From an uncultured Paracoccaceae bacterium (lineage in GTDB: Bacteria; Pseudomonadota; Alphaproteobacteria; Rhodobacterales; Rhodobacteraceae): a stretch of DNA of 33,643 nucleotides. Below the pieces are notes generated by a model that worked only from the letters and a program-made list of their open reading frames with translations, ran no database searches and was not told the DNA's origin. A program made the translations under genes and the position numbers. This document shows, piece by piece, positions 23,736-32,672 of the stretch. Location of the stretch: the NCBI GenBank assembly GCA_947503965.1, contig CANNFU010000020.1:1-33643 (forward strand). Direction: 5' to 3'. Numbering within the stretch: the first letter of the stretch is position 1; the number at the start of each line of letters is the position of its first letter.

Positions 23736-24499
23736 CCAAGGTGGTGCGCGGGATTTGGGTGTTTGACCGCGCAGGAAGGTCTCAATGATGACCATCGCGC
23801 CGCCGCATTTGGGGCAAGACTGTTTCGCGTGCCGCTCGTCGTTGCCGTCACTTGTCCCTTCGTCTGATGTCTGCGCCGGTTCTGGCGCTGCATCCAACAA
23901 GCGCCTGATCTTCTCGATCCTGTCTCGTCGGCTGCCATTGGCGAGGAAGCCTGCATGGCGGATGCGGTGGAAGTCGGGCGGCAGGACATGGATCAGGAAC
24001 CGGCGGATGAACTCGTCGGCGGGCAGGCGCATGACCTTCATCCGATCACCGCGCTTGATGCGGTAGTCTTTCCAGCGGAACGCCACGGTGCCCTCGTCGG
24101 CACTGACCAGGCGATGGTTGGAGATGGCGACGCGGTGCGTGTAGCGGCTGAGATAGGCCAGCACGGCTTCGGGTCCGCCGAAGGGTGGTTTGGCATAGAC
24201 GACCCAGTCGGTTTTGCGCAGCGGCGCGAGATGGGTCGCGAAGGCGTCTGGCTCTGCCAGTCCCCCCAGATCACCGAAGAAGCGCAGCTTGCCGGTCTGG
24301 TGCAACCTCATCAGCCCTTCGAGGAACAGGCGCCGGAACAGCCGTGACAGGACCTTCACCGGCAGGAAGAACCCCGGACGGCAACCGATCCACTGGGTGC
24401 CGTCAGGCGACAAACCACCCCCCGGTACGATGACATGCACATTCGGGTGGTGGGTCATTGCCGAGCCCCATGTGTGCAGCACCGATGTCATGCCGATCC
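23721..24499 (-). pseudogene. IS91-family HUH (Y2-type) transposase, N-terminally truncated
   Basis: The last ~255 residues of an IS91 transposase. They include the HUH metal motif HPNVHVIVPGGGLSPDG (about 15-31), the region VLAYLSRYTHRVAISNHRLV that carries the catalytic tyrosine, and a C-terminal zinc-ribbon-like CPKCGG. The N-terminal zinc-binding domain and about 130 residues are missing. At about 24500 the frame meets an IS110 fragment. The C-terminus and stop are intact, and the 3' end (23422-23735) follows directly. Confidence 0.85.
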
Positions 24500-24645
24500 G
24501 TGCGCCGAGATGCTTCGGATCACCTCGTGGCCAAGCTTGCTAAATTCGCGCGCCCAGTAATGGCTTGATCCGCAAGCTTCCATGCCGACTAAACACGGCT
24601 CTAAGCGCTCGAAGAACGCCTGCAACTGAGCTCGGCGCAAAGACC
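24500..24645 (-). pseudogene. IS110-family transposase, N-terminal fragment
   Basis: The minus frame reads LRRAQLQAFFERLEPCLVGM then EACGSSHYWAREFSKLGHEV and ends at about SISA, where the IS91 remnant begins. This is the RuvC-like region following the first aspartate of an IS110 transposase, from a different subgroup than the copy at 20802. It is too short to function. Confidence 0.7.
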
Positions 24646-25074
24646 TATTAAAGGGGTCGAGTGCGGCTGAGTGCTAAATTCCCCTTTAAGCGGTTTCTTG
24701 GCTAAGCAGCCGTTCGCGCAAATTGCAGCGAAGGTTTCAGGAGAGCCGATACTGTTCTCCAATCTGTCAATGCGTGTTCACTGTGCTTTCTTCGCTTTGC
24801 GTCTGAGGTTGTCTTTGTTCTCTTCGAACTCATTGGTTCATGATGGGGTTGGCTGGGTGTGTGTCGGCAAGGTGGAAACCGCAATCGGCCAGTTCAGGCT
24901 GTTGCTACAGAATCGTCGCCGTGTCTCACGCCCTCCCTAGGACATCCCGGATGGGAGCTCAGTTTTAGGTATCCTCGACTGTTTGCGACCTCCGCTAGGT
25001 CGCTTGGAGTTGGGTTTCGTCGCGCATCATTGCATGCATGATGATGGCGAGCCGTCTTGCCTATCCCAAGCGCC
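24646..25074. other. Gene-free stretch
   Basis: About 430 bp without a supported gene. The short frames on both strands lack coding character or starts. It separates IS110/IS91 debris from a truncated hydrolase and probably contains the unseen boundary that cut the hydrolase gene. Confidence 0.45.
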
Positions 25075-25545
25075 AAGAACGTGGCTCATAGCTTCGCGGA
25101 AGGCGATCCACTTGCCGCCGCGCGTTGGGTCAAATACGCGGCTGAGAACCCTGATTTCTCGGTGCCAGCTGTGTTCAAGGATATTGCTGGAGTAACTGAT
25201 GAAGCTGCCCTCAAGGGGTACGCTGCTCCCTTTCCGGATCGGACTTTTCTTGGCGGCCCCATGTCTTTTCCTCTTATGTTTCCCATTATGCCTCATCATC
25301 GGGCCGATGTTGAGGAAAACGATCGAGTGTGGAGCGCGTTGTCCGATCTCAGCATCCCCGTGCTGACAGCTTTCTCCGATGGTGATCCAGTCACGCGCGG
25401 CCATGAACAAAAATTTCAGGACAGGATCGCAGGTGCCAAAGGCATAGAACATATCACCATCAAAGATGCAGGGCATTACCTACAGGAACAGCAACCAGGA
25501 CTACTGGCCAAAGCTGTCATCCAGTTCATTGGTAAAATCGATTAG
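25075..25545 (+). pseudogene. Haloalkane dehalogenase-like alpha/beta hydrolase, C-terminal half
   Basis: About 155 residues matching the cap and C-terminal part of haloalkane-dehalogenase-type hydrolases: DEAALKGYAAPFPDRTFLGG, PMSFPLMFPIMPHHRADVEE, VLTAFSDGDPVTRGHEQKF (with the acid of the triad) and IKDAGHYLQEQQPG (catalytic histidine). The N-terminal half with the oxyanion hole and the aspartate or serine nucleophile is absent (the family is ~300 residues), so it is inactive. It ends 77 bp before a second IS91 end, suggesting capture and truncation by transposition. Confidence 0.8.
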
Positions 25546-25621
25546 GTGTTGATCCAAAACAGAGGCTTGTCGTTAAATTCGCCGAATCCGACACTTGTGC
25601 AGTCGCAGCGAATGACCGCAA

Positions 25622-25930
25622 AGTCTAAGGTTTCTGGCTGCTGTCAGCGTGAGCTGCAGCGGCGACAAATCCGACAAGGAGGAAAGCGCGGGCTACTTTC
25701 GGTGCTATGGGGATTGTGGTTTACGGCTGCATCGCTTTATGAACAAACCGAATGACTGGGTGATGACAGGCAGTGCAAATAGGCTGTTCTTCCTGGCACG
25801 GGATGCCTGACAGGCTTGTGATCTTACCGCCACAGATCTGATGCAGCGCGGATTCTGCGGGGATGGCCGCACGGAAGTGGCCGGCGTCTGCACAAAACAG
25901 GGTCGGGTTTTCGCATTGTATCATGCGGCA
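25622..25930. repeat. IS91-family end, copy 2
   Basis: A direct repeat of 23422-23735. Homology stops at the equivalent of the transposase stop codon (TGTATCATGCGGCA against TGTATCACGCGGTA), so no IS91 coding sequence remains here. Confidence 0.78.
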
Positions 25931-26066
25931 TCGCAAATGCGCGAAACAAACCAAACCAAATACTACAATTCTTCGGAGCACATATTTGCTGATTCCCACG
26001 CCCAATTGGTTTCAGCTCTCTTACCCTCGGGTTTAGCTACTGGTAGGAGCCAGACTTAGACGACAT

Positions 26067-26978
26067 TCACCTTTCCCGCAGCAATTCTTCAGCAATAGCT
26101 TGAGCATTGAGACGCATAAAATCAAGAATCGGCGCAACAGGCTCCTGACCGGGATGGAGCAATTCGAATTCCTCGGCGACTTCGGTCGCTTCTTCATCCG
26201 TAAATACACCATCTTCGATACGAACGCGAACGAGGCCATGCATATCCGTGATCCATACAGCCTGTTCTTCCGCCAGTTTGGAAAGAGGCGCTTGGGCGCC
26301 GTGACCCGGGTACGCAGTTGTTTGATCGCGCCCATATTTCTGGGTGACGTAATCCAGTTGGCCGAGCCACTGAGTTGTGCGTTGCTCGAGCAGAAAGCCT
26401 TTCTTGTCATTATCCGTTAAGTCACCCACGAAGACTGCGCCGTTCTGCTGATCGTAGAAGAGCGTCATGGCGATGGACTCGCCCGCTCCGATATCGTCAA
26501 CCGTGAGCGCAATATCTCCAAAGCGTAGAACTTCCCCATCGACCACAACCCGAGTGACTGCGGCAAGCTGCGTTGGATAAGCGTCGCCATTCACGCGGCG
26601 CGCGAAGGCAAACATCCCAAGGCTATCGCTTTGCATCTCATCGGCGGTGGCTTGGAGCGCAACGACTGGGGTGTCGGGAAAGGCTTGCAGTATAGATGGG
26701 ATCCCTCCGACATGGTCTGGATGCGGATGTGTGATGAGGATGGCGAGAAGCGGCTTGCCTGTCGCTTCGATGCGCGCCGCCACGTCCTGACCGGCTTGAA
26801 TGGTTCGCTGGCCATCGATCAAAACAACGCCGTCCTCGCCTTCGAGTATCCACGTATTCACGCTGCCGGGTCCCGGCTCGTGAAACCTCTCGATCTCATA
26901 CGCCCATGCGGGAATGGCCAGCGTCATGATCAACGTGACTGTTCCGACGAAGCGGGCTGCGAATGGCAAGGTGTTCAT
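26067..26978 (-). CDS. Periplasmic metallo-beta-lactamase-fold hydrolase
   Basis: A 303-residue protein with a signal peptide (VGTVTLIMTLAIPAWA, cut near residue 26). The zinc-site motif HPHPDH is at 84-89 (in ILITHPHPDHVGGI), followed by FVGDLTDNDK (metal-bridging aspartate) and AYPGHGAQ (third metal histidine). This subgroup resembles quinoprotein-relay and lactonase-like MBL proteins rather than true beta-lactamases; the substrate is unknown. AAGGAC precedes the ATG. It lies 345 bp downstream of the molybdenum hydroxylase operon on the same strand, so it may act on its product or be independent. Confidence 0.85.
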   Translation of the reverse strand: MNTLPFAARFVGTVTLIMTLAIPAWAYEIERFHEPGPGSVNTWILEGEDGVVLIDGQRTIQAGQDVAARIEATGKPLLAILITHPHPDHVGGIPSILQAFPDTPVVALQATADEMQSDSLGMFAFARRVNGDAYPTQLAAVTRVVVDGEVLRFGDIALTVDDIGAGESIAMTLFYDQQNGAVFVGDLTDNDKKGFLLEQRTTQWLGQLDYVTQKYGRDQTTAYPGHGAQAPLSKLAEEQAVWITDMHGLVRVRIEDGVFTDEEATEVAEEFELLHPGQEPVAPILDFMRLNAQAIAEELLRER

Positions 26979-27322
26979 GGTCTACGTCCTTTCGAAGATG
27001 TTTCGGCCGGCTGCTCTGTCATTTAGATCGCTTCCGACGGTGATTGGGCTGCCGCGCGCGATGCATCAGACATCCATCGTGGTAGGGCCGATAAGAGTTT
27101 GTGGTAGTTCGGTGGGTCGTCCCCACGCTTCGCACTCCAGAATTTATACTAACCAACCCTTTGATGAAGGCCCGTGTACCCGTTGCATGATCTCAAGTTC
27201 AACAGAGAAGTCCTGCTACATTGACGGGCTCGCGATAGTGGTGATCGAAACCGTCATCGCTTCAAGGAAGAGGGCCGCGCTGACCGTGAGCGTCAATCCT
27301 GTTTGGCGATCGTCGGTGCCGC
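26979..27322. other. Intergenic region upstream of the MBL gene
   Basis: A 344-bp region without a supported gene. The plus-strand frame crossing it (26914-27396) is antisense at both ends and lacks coding character. It should hold the MBL gene promoter and the 3' end of the upstream operon. No clear intrinsic terminator was seen. Confidence 0.45.
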
Positions 27323-27775
27323 TCACGACTTTGCTGCCCGCTTGGTTGCGCGGGCCACCCTGGCATAGGTGCCACACCGACAAAGGTTGGTCATGAACTC
27401 AGCGATCTGAGCGTCGCTCGGGTCCGGATGTACTTCGAGCAGCCGGATCGCGGACATGATCATGCCGGACTGGCAATAGCCGCATTGGGGCACGCCCTCG
27501 TCCATCCATGCCTGCTGCACGGGGTGGAGATCACCATTCGCGTCGGACACGCCCTCAATTGTGGTGACGGTTGCTCCGTCGAGGGACGCCAGTGGTCGCA
27601 CGCAACTGCGCACCAGTTCACCATCGACATGGACGGTGCACGCCCCGCATAGTGCCGCGCCGCATCCAAACTTAGTTCCCTTGAGGCCCAGATGGTCGCG
27701 AAGTACCCAGAGTAGCGGCGTGTCATCCTCAATATCCAAATCAAAGGCCTGGCCATTGACGGTTAGTCTGATCAT
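27323..27775 (-). CDS. iorA: (2Fe-2S) subunit of an isoquinoline 1-oxidoreductase-type hydroxylase
   Basis: A 150-residue small subunit with two iron-sulphur sites. The plant-ferredoxin-type cluster uses C38, C43, C46 and C58 ([20 protein letters not shown]). The second cluster uses C98, C101, C132 and C134 (QCGYCQSGM and NLCRCGT). It passes electrons from the molybdenum subunit, encoded just upstream with an ATGA overlap, to an acceptor. Two-subunit IorAB-type hydroxylases lack a separate FAD subunit and commonly use a cytochrome; a di-haem cytochrome gene is in the same operon. The exact substrate (N-heterocycle or aldehyde) is not deducible. Confidence 0.9.
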   Translation of the reverse strand: MIRLTVNGQAFDLDIEDDTPLLWVLRDHLGLKGTKFGCGAALCGACTVHVDGELVRSCVRPLASLDGATVTTIEGVSDANGDLHPVQQAWMDEGVPQCGYCQSGMIMSAIRLLEVHPDPSDAQIAEFMTNLCRCGTYARVARATKRAAKS

Positions 27776-30027
27776 AGCTTAGCCCTCGATGGATCGACAT
27801 CCGGCGGCAGGAATTGCTTTCGGTATCGCGTGTAAATGCCGTGGCGAGACAGCGGCAAGGTCCGCAACCGTCGGCCTGTCGCTGCGGCGATCGCGTTGGC
27901 AAGCGCGGGTGCGGTCGCTACCGGTCCGACTTCGCCGAGCCCGCCGGGATCGACACCGCTATCGATGTAGTGGAGTGACGTGGACGGTGCCTCGGGCAGC
28001 GTTAGGATTTCGAAATCGTGAAAGTTCGATTGCATGGCCGCTCCGTCCTCGAAGGTAATCTGTGACGTCAGCGCCTGGGTCAGGCCCCAGTAAACCCCGC
28101 CTTCGATATTCGCCTCGGTGATATCCGGGTCCAGCACGAACCCGCCGTCGAGTACAGTGGTGACGTGATGGAGATCGAGTGTGCCCTCGGCATCGACGCT
28201 GACATCGACCGCCTGGGCGATGAAGGTCTCAAAGCAGTGTGAGAAAGCGATGCCGCGACCGTTTCCCGGCGCGGGGGTGGCTGCCAGTGTCCGTTGCAGC
28301 AATTGTAGCACGGCGATGGCGCGCTCTGCCTGTTGTCGGCGGTCTGGGTTCGCCCGATCCTCTGTTCGGCGTAGCAAGGCGATCCGGTAGGTCAGCGGGT
28401 CCATATTTGTACGCGTTGCCAGTTCGTCGACGAAACTCTCGACAGCGAAGACGTTCGGTCCATAGCCCGTGGTGCGCCAGACCATCGTCGGAACAGGTTG
28501 ATCCAGCATGTGCGCGCGCACCCGGTGATGCGGCACATCATAGAGAAATCCCTCGGGCGTGAGGCCTTCGACGCAAGACGGGTCGATATCTGGATAGACC
28601 AAGTGCACCAGCGGCTTGGCGATGACGGGAGACAGGATCGTCGGTGAAACAACCCGCTGGTCCAGCGCGACCGGCAACCCGACCTCGTCCACGCTCGCAA
28701 TTAGGCGGTTTCGCACGTGCGGCCGGAAATGATCGGCGCGCATGTCCTCGGTACGGTTCCAGACCAGTTGCACGGGCCGGCCCACGGCTTTCGAGATCAG
28801 TGCTGCCTGCACTGCATAGTCGGCGATCAACCGGCGACCGAACCCGCCGCCGAGGAATGTTCTTTCGACGTGGATGGATTCCTCTTCAACTCCGAGAGCT
28901 GCGGCAACGCGAACCGTCGCCACAGTCTGGCCTTGCGTGGGTGCTAGGATATATACCCGGTCATCACGGACATCAGCAATGCAATTCATCGGCTCCATCG
29001 GCGCATGCGCCTGCCAGGCGGAATGGTAGTCGGCAGCTATCCTCTGGCTTAGATCGGCCGTCTCCAAGGCAGCGGCAGCGTCGCCGTCGGAGCTCACCGG
29101 CGTCCATTGATCGCCGTCCAGCGTACCCTCGAAAAGCTCGTCGAGGCTTGCGCTGGAAAACCCGTCCCTCTCTCCGGACTGAAACACGACCGACAGGCGG
29201 TCGGCCGCTTTGAGCGCGCGCCAAGTCGATGTCGCGACCACTGCCACGGCACCGGGAAGCTCTACAACGTCGAGCACGCCCGGCATGTCGGCCACGCTGC
29301 CGCGGTCGACCCTTGCGACCGCGCCGTTCACCGTATCGGCATGGCGGATCGCCGCATAAACCATGCCCTTGATCTCTGCGTCGAGACCAAAGATCGGACC
29401 GCCGGTTACCTTATCGCGCAACTCGCGCCGAGGCAGCGACCGGCGCAGGAGCCGCCACTGGTCCGGAGTCTTCAGGCGAGGAGATGCTGGCACGGGAAGG
29501 GTCGACGCGGTCGCTACCAAGTCTGCATAGCGTAGCGCTGCGCCGCGCGCATCGTGATGAACCATGCTGGCTGCGGTCCGGCATTCACTAACATCCACGT
29601 TCCACCGATCCGCAGCTGCCGCGATCAGCATCTCCCGGGCAGCAGCACCGGCCCTGCGGATAACCTGCCAGAAGGTGCGGGTGCTTTCCGCGTTGCCTGT
29701 GAACATCGTGCCGAACTCGGGATTGAAATAGGCCGGATCGTGAGGAGCCATCTCGAGCGTCACGCCGTCCCAATCGGCATCCATTTCGTCGGCGATGATT
29801 GCGGGAAAGGTCGTATGAATGCCCTGACCCATCTCGGCCTGACTGACCTGTATAATCGTGCGGTTATCCGGCATGATCGCGATCCAGGCATTAATCGACG
29901 TCGCTCCTGTTTCAGCGGCTGCGGGTCGGAGATCGAAGCCCAGCAGAACCGTCCCGCCGATTGCTGCCGCTCCCGAGATGAAGCCTCGGCGACCGATTGC
30001 AGGTCCGACATTCGAAAGCCGTTTCAT
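27772..30027 (-). CDS. iorB: Molybdopterin-binding large subunit, IorB-type
   Basis: A 751-residue protein. The ATG at 30027 has AGGAGG 7 bases upstream and overlaps the cytochrome stop (ATGA). The Tat signal [20 protein letters not shown] indicates export of the folded enzyme with its cofactor. Landmark segments are [20 protein letters not shown] (molybdenum-site Gln), [20 protein letters not shown] (dithiolene binding) and [18 protein letters not shown], containing the catalytic glutamate. This matches isoquinoline 1-oxidoreductase/aldehyde-oxidase large subunits of the xanthine oxidase family. No XdhC-like maturase or molybdopterin genes are in the window, so maturation must come from elsewhere. 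Confidence 0.92.
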   Translation of the reverse strand: MKRLSNVGPAIGRRGFISGAAAIGGTVLLGFDLRPAAAETGATSINAWIAIMPDNRTIIQVSQAEMGQGIHTTFPAIIADEMDADWDGVTLEMAPHDPAYFNPEFGTMFTGNAESTRTFWQVIRRAGAAAREMLIAAAADRWNVDVSECRTAASMVHHDARGAALRYADLVATASTLPVPASPRLKTPDQWRLLRRSLPRRELRDKVTGGPIFGLDAEIKGMVYAAIRHADTVNGAVARVDRGSVADMPGVLDVVELPGAVAVVATSTWRALKAADRLSVVFQSGERDGFSSASLDELFEGTLDGDQWTPVSSDGDAAAALETADLSQRIAADYHSAWQAHAPMEPMNCIADVRDDRVYILAPTQGQTVATVRVAAALGVEEESIHVERTFLGGGFGRRLIADYAVQAALISKAVGRPVQLVWNRTEDMRADHFRPHVRNRLIASVDEVGLPVALDQRVVSPTILSPVIAKPLVHLVYPDIDPSCVEGLTPEGFLYDVPHHRVRAHMLDQPVPTMVWRTTGYGPNVFAVESFVDELATRTNMDPLTYRIALLRRTEDRANPDRRQQAERAIAVLQLLQRTLAATPAPGNGRGIAFSHCFETFIAQAVDVSVDAEGTLDLHHVTTVLDGGFVLDPDITEANIEGGVYWGLTQALTSQITFEDGAAMQSNFHDFEILTLPEAPSTSLHYIDSGVDPGGLGEVGPVATAPALANAIAAATGRRLRTLPLSRHGIYTRYRKQFLPPDVDPSRAKL

Positions 30028-30650
30028 TGGACATCCTCCTTTGTGCACGGTGCTTCGGCGTCGACCCAGCGCATCATCGCCGCATGAAACTCTTCAAGTC
30101 CATAGGGAGGGAGGGAGCGCGGTTCGCCTCCCGGGTGCAACCCCGGCTCCCACGCCCATAGGACGAGCGGGTCTTCCGTCATGTGCCTGTGCAGTTCTGC
30201 CAGCGACTTGTCCCCGTTGCGCGACCGGTCCTTCAATTGTTGGCAGATCTCGACATCACTCATGTATTCCCAGGCCATGCTGAGCGGCGCGAGGCCCCAA
30301 TGCGGCGCGCCAGGGACGCCGCCGACATCGTTGTTCCGCTCGCCGTGACAACTTGAACAGGGCAGTCCCGCCGTGCCGTGGTTCTCCGTGCCGCGCACAA
30401 CGCCGAGCAGATGTCGGCGCCGTTCGTCATTCTGTCGCGGGAAGTCCGTTGAGGTATGACAGTTCATGCATCTGGGGTGCCGGATCGTGGCGGCGATCGG
30501 TGCGAAGGTCGGAGCTGTCGAGGCCGGTTCCGACACAACGCTGGTATGTTGAGCCTGGGCTCGTTGTCCGGCAGTGCTGATCGCTGCGATGGCCAGGGGG
30601 CCGGTGATGGCAGTGATCGCGAGCAACCATGAAATTCGACGTTGAGCCAT
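30024..30650 (-). CDS. Di-haem c-type cytochrome, probable electron acceptor of IorAB
   Basis: A 208-residue exported protein with signal segment WLLAITAITGPLAIAAISTA and an AQA cleavage site near 33. Two haem-binding sites are seen: CMNCH (61-65) and CSSCH (98-102). The spacing and the HPRCMNCH context resemble small isoquinoline-oxidoreductase-associated cytochromes. It ends in a short acidic tail with one more cysteine. It overlaps iorB by ATGA and starts 2 bp after the stop of the upstream reductase-like gene. The natural job is to carry electrons from the exported hydroxylase to the respiratory chain; no oxidase partner is encoded nearby. Confidence 0.85.
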   Translation of the reverse strand: MAQRRISWLLAITAITGPLAIAAISTAGQRAQAQHTSVVSEPASTAPTFAPIAATIRHPRCMNCHTSTDFPRQNDERRRHLLGVVRGTENHGTAGLPCSSCHGERNNDVGGVPGAPHWGLAPLSMAWEYMSDVEICQQLKDRSRNGDKSLAELHRHMTEDPLVLWAWEPGLHPGGEPRSLPPYGLEEFHAAMMRWVDAEAPCTKEDVQ

Positions 30651-30652
30651 TC

Positions 30653-31330
30653 CTATTCCGCCTCCTTCAGTTCATCAGCCAGACGGCTTGCGGATGCCGC
30701 GTCTGTCGCAGCTACAGCGGCAATCCTGCGCGCGTTTTCCGGACGATATGCTTCGCCGTAAACAGAACCCGAACGTCGCGGCGCCTCGAGCAGTTCGACC
30801 ACATCCCATCCTCCCAGACGAACCGGGTCAAAGCCGACTGCTTCGATAAGAGTACATGCAGCCGCTTCGGCGTCAGTATCTTCCGCAGCAAAGAACATCG
30901 CGTGTCGATCATCACCCAAGCGATCCTTCTCATCGATCTGAAACTGCGCGGTGAAGGTGTTAAATGCCTTCGCGAAACGTGCGCCAGGAAACAGCGCCAT
31001 ATTCTCCACAACAGCGGGGTGAGAAAGGCTGACGATGCCGTCGCCGCCATACTGATTGGTCGTGTCCACGACGATCTTGCCTTGGAGAGCTCGCGGGTCG
31101 CCGACCGCTTCGGATCTCAAGTTCCACGGCACGGACACGACAACGACATCGGCCATCTCGATCGCATCCCTCACCGACATGGCCGATGCGGACTGGCCAC
31201 CACGTTCGGCAAGCATGGCAAGCTTTTCGGTGCTGCGCGAAAACGAAAACGCGACATCATGCCGAGCTTCGGCTGCAGGCAGGCCGATATTCGCCCCTAT
31301 TCGCCCTGACCCGATGATTGCGATCTTCAT
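30653..31330 (-). CDS. F420-dependent NADP reductase-like NAD(P)-binding protein (second)
   Basis: A 225-residue Rossmann protein beginning MKIAIIGSGRIGANIGLPAA (GxGxxG), then SFSRSTEKLAMLAERGG with basic residues that favour NADP. VVVVSVPWNLRSEAVG, GKIVVDTTNQYGG and FAKAFNTFTAQFQ match the coenzyme F420-dependent NADP oxidoreductase domain (PF03807). No F420 biosynthesis gene is present, so it more likely acts as an NADP-dependent reductase on a small carbonyl or imine. It overlaps the upstream paralogue by ATGA and runs 2 bp from the cytochrome start. Confidence 0.82.
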   Translation of the reverse strand: MKIAIIGSGRIGANIGLPAAEARHDVAFSFSRSTEKLAMLAERGGQSASAMSVRDAIEMADVVVVSVPWNLRSEAVGDPRALQGKIVVDTTNQYGGDGIVSLSHPAVVENMALFPGARFAKAFNTFTAQFQIDEKDRLGDDRHAMFFAAEDTDAEAAACTLIEAVGFDPVRLGGWDVVELLEAPRRSGSVYGEAYRPENARRIAAVAATDAASASRLADELKEAE

Positions 31331-31977
31331 GAGTGTGCCGCCTGCTGGCGGAATGCTTTGACGCGCATCGTCAGTTCATCCGGTGTCAGAACTTGGTTCC
31401 AGATAGGACTGGGCGGGTCGACCGGGCGAGAGTCCGTTAAACCGCCCAAATCAATTGGGACCAGCCTGGCAGCCAAAATGAGTGTGGAGATAAACTGCCG
31501 TGCAACCTCATCGTCGGTTGCGAAGGGTATGGCCGTTGCGGGGGCGTCACGATTAGCCTCTTTCTTCACATATTCCGTCCACATCGTCGTGAGGCTCTTG
31601 ACGACAATCGCGTCCGGAAGTCTCTCCTGCATCAGAAGCCCGGCGATCTCATCTTCCGAAATGACGCGCTCCGGCGGCCCATTCTCGCGTGCAACCAGCG
31701 GATTGGTTGCATCAATAACGACTTTGCCCGAAACCTTCCGTTCGATCTCGAAAAGCATGCTCTCCACGGAAACTAAGTTTACCGCCAGCAGGACCACGTC
31801 ACCAAATGCGGCCGGCTCGATGATGCTGAAGGAACGCACACCGTCGCCCATGGTGGCCGCCGTTTCGCCGAGCGTCTCGGGATGGCGTGGGCTGATCATG
31901 ATGTCATGACCGGCATTCCGCCGCAGCAAGCCGTAGACCTGTGCAATGCCGCCCGCGCCGATAATGCCGATCTTCAT
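31327..31977 (-). CDS. F420-dependent NADP reductase-like NAD(P)-binding protein (first)
   Basis: A 216-residue paralogue of the next gene. Its N-terminal dinucleotide fold is MKIGIIGAGGIAQVYGLLRR (GxGxxA variant), with ISPRHPETLG, DVVLLAVNLVSVESMLFEI, GKVVIDATNPLVARENGPPE and VVKSLTTMWTEYVKKEAN. The last third (RLVPIDLGGLTDSRPVDPPS) is the usual catalytic/dimer part. It is the first gene of the five-gene operon. Its upstream region of 264 bp (31978-32241) must contain the promoter, and no other gene is convincing there. Two tandem copies suggest a heterodimer or two different substrates. Confidence 0.82.
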   Translation of the reverse strand: MKIGIIGAGGIAQVYGLLRRNAGHDIMISPRHPETLGETAATMGDGVRSFSIIEPAAFGDVVLLAVNLVSVESMLFEIERKVSGKVVIDATNPLVARENGPPERVISEDEIAGLLMQERLPDAIVVKSLTTMWTEYVKKEANRDAPATAIPFATDDEVARQFISTLILAARLVPIDLGGLTDSRPVDPPSPIWNQVLTPDELTMRVKAFRQQAAHS

Positions 31978-32241
31978 GTCAGGATTCCACCGTCTCGAAT
32001 GGTCGCATTTCGGCAGCAGCGGTCATTTCGGTCGGTCTTGCCGCTTTTCTTGTGGTGAGAGCGGAAGCGACGCTCGAATGGCAAAGTCTTGTTTTGAGTT
32101 GTTAAAGCTGTTCCACTCCACATTGCTAATCAATCTCCAATACGTGATCGGTGTCCGACCGATTTTGCCACGGTAGCGGAAAAAAGATCGCGTGTTTTCT
32201 AACATTCGAACGCGAATTTGCATCATCCGAACAATCGTTGA

Positions 32242-32628
32242 TCAAACTCGAGGAGTGTGCTCTCCGCGACGCGCAACCGCAGGTGTGACCCCGAAGGCCT
32301 CCTTAAAGCATCGCGCCAGGTGGCCTTGTTTGGCGAAGCCACAGCGATAGGCGATTTCGGCGATCGAGACGCGTGTCGTCAGCAACATCTCCTTCGCTCG
32401 CTCGCACCGACGGCGCGTGACATAGGCCCAAACCGGAACGCCCATCGCCGCCTTGAAAGTCCGGGAAAAATGTCCGGGCGAAAGACAGGCAATGCCAGCA
32501 AGCTCTGCAATCGTCAGCGCGTCGCAGTAATGAGTCTCGATGTAGTCGACACTGCGCGCTATGCGGTGATCGAGCCTATCCAAGAGGTCCAATCGCTCCT
32601 GCTGGGCGCGCTGCGGTGATCGCCGCAT
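32242..32628 (-). CDS. Small AraC-family regulator (DNA-binding domain only)
   Basis: A 128-residue protein made almost entirely of the two helix-turn-helix AraC domain. First helix pair: LTIAELAGIACLSPGHFSRT then FKAAMGVPVWAYVTRRRCER; second: ISIAEIAYRC-like VSIAEIAYRCGFAKQGHLAR then CFKEAFGVTPAVARR. Like MarA and SoxS, it has no effector domain, although a TGA in the upstream frame and an IS6 element 45 bp away mean that an N-terminal domain could have been lost. It is transcribed toward the hydroxylase operon and separated by 264 bp, so it is a likely regulator of it. Confidence 0.85.
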   Translation of the reverse strand: MRRSPQRAQQERLDLLDRLDHRIARSVDYIETHYCDALTIAELAGIACLSPGHFSRTFKAAMGVPVWAYVTRRRCERAKEMLLTTRVSIAEIAYRCGFAKQGHLARCFKEAFGVTPAVARRGEHTPRV

Positions 32629-32672
32629 TTGTGTTGATTCCGGTCACGTCCATGTCGGCCTATCTGTTTGGC

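Noticed and set aside
29554..30087. 177-codon plus-strand frame opposite iorB
   Set aside because: Covers the Tat-signal end of iorB, which has full family motifs and a strong ribosome binding site.
32023..32226. 67-codon minus-strand frame between AraC and the hydroxylase operon
   Set aside because: A short stretch (GRTPITYWR) recalls AraC C-termini, but there is no helix-turn-helix, no ribosome binding site and no supporting length.
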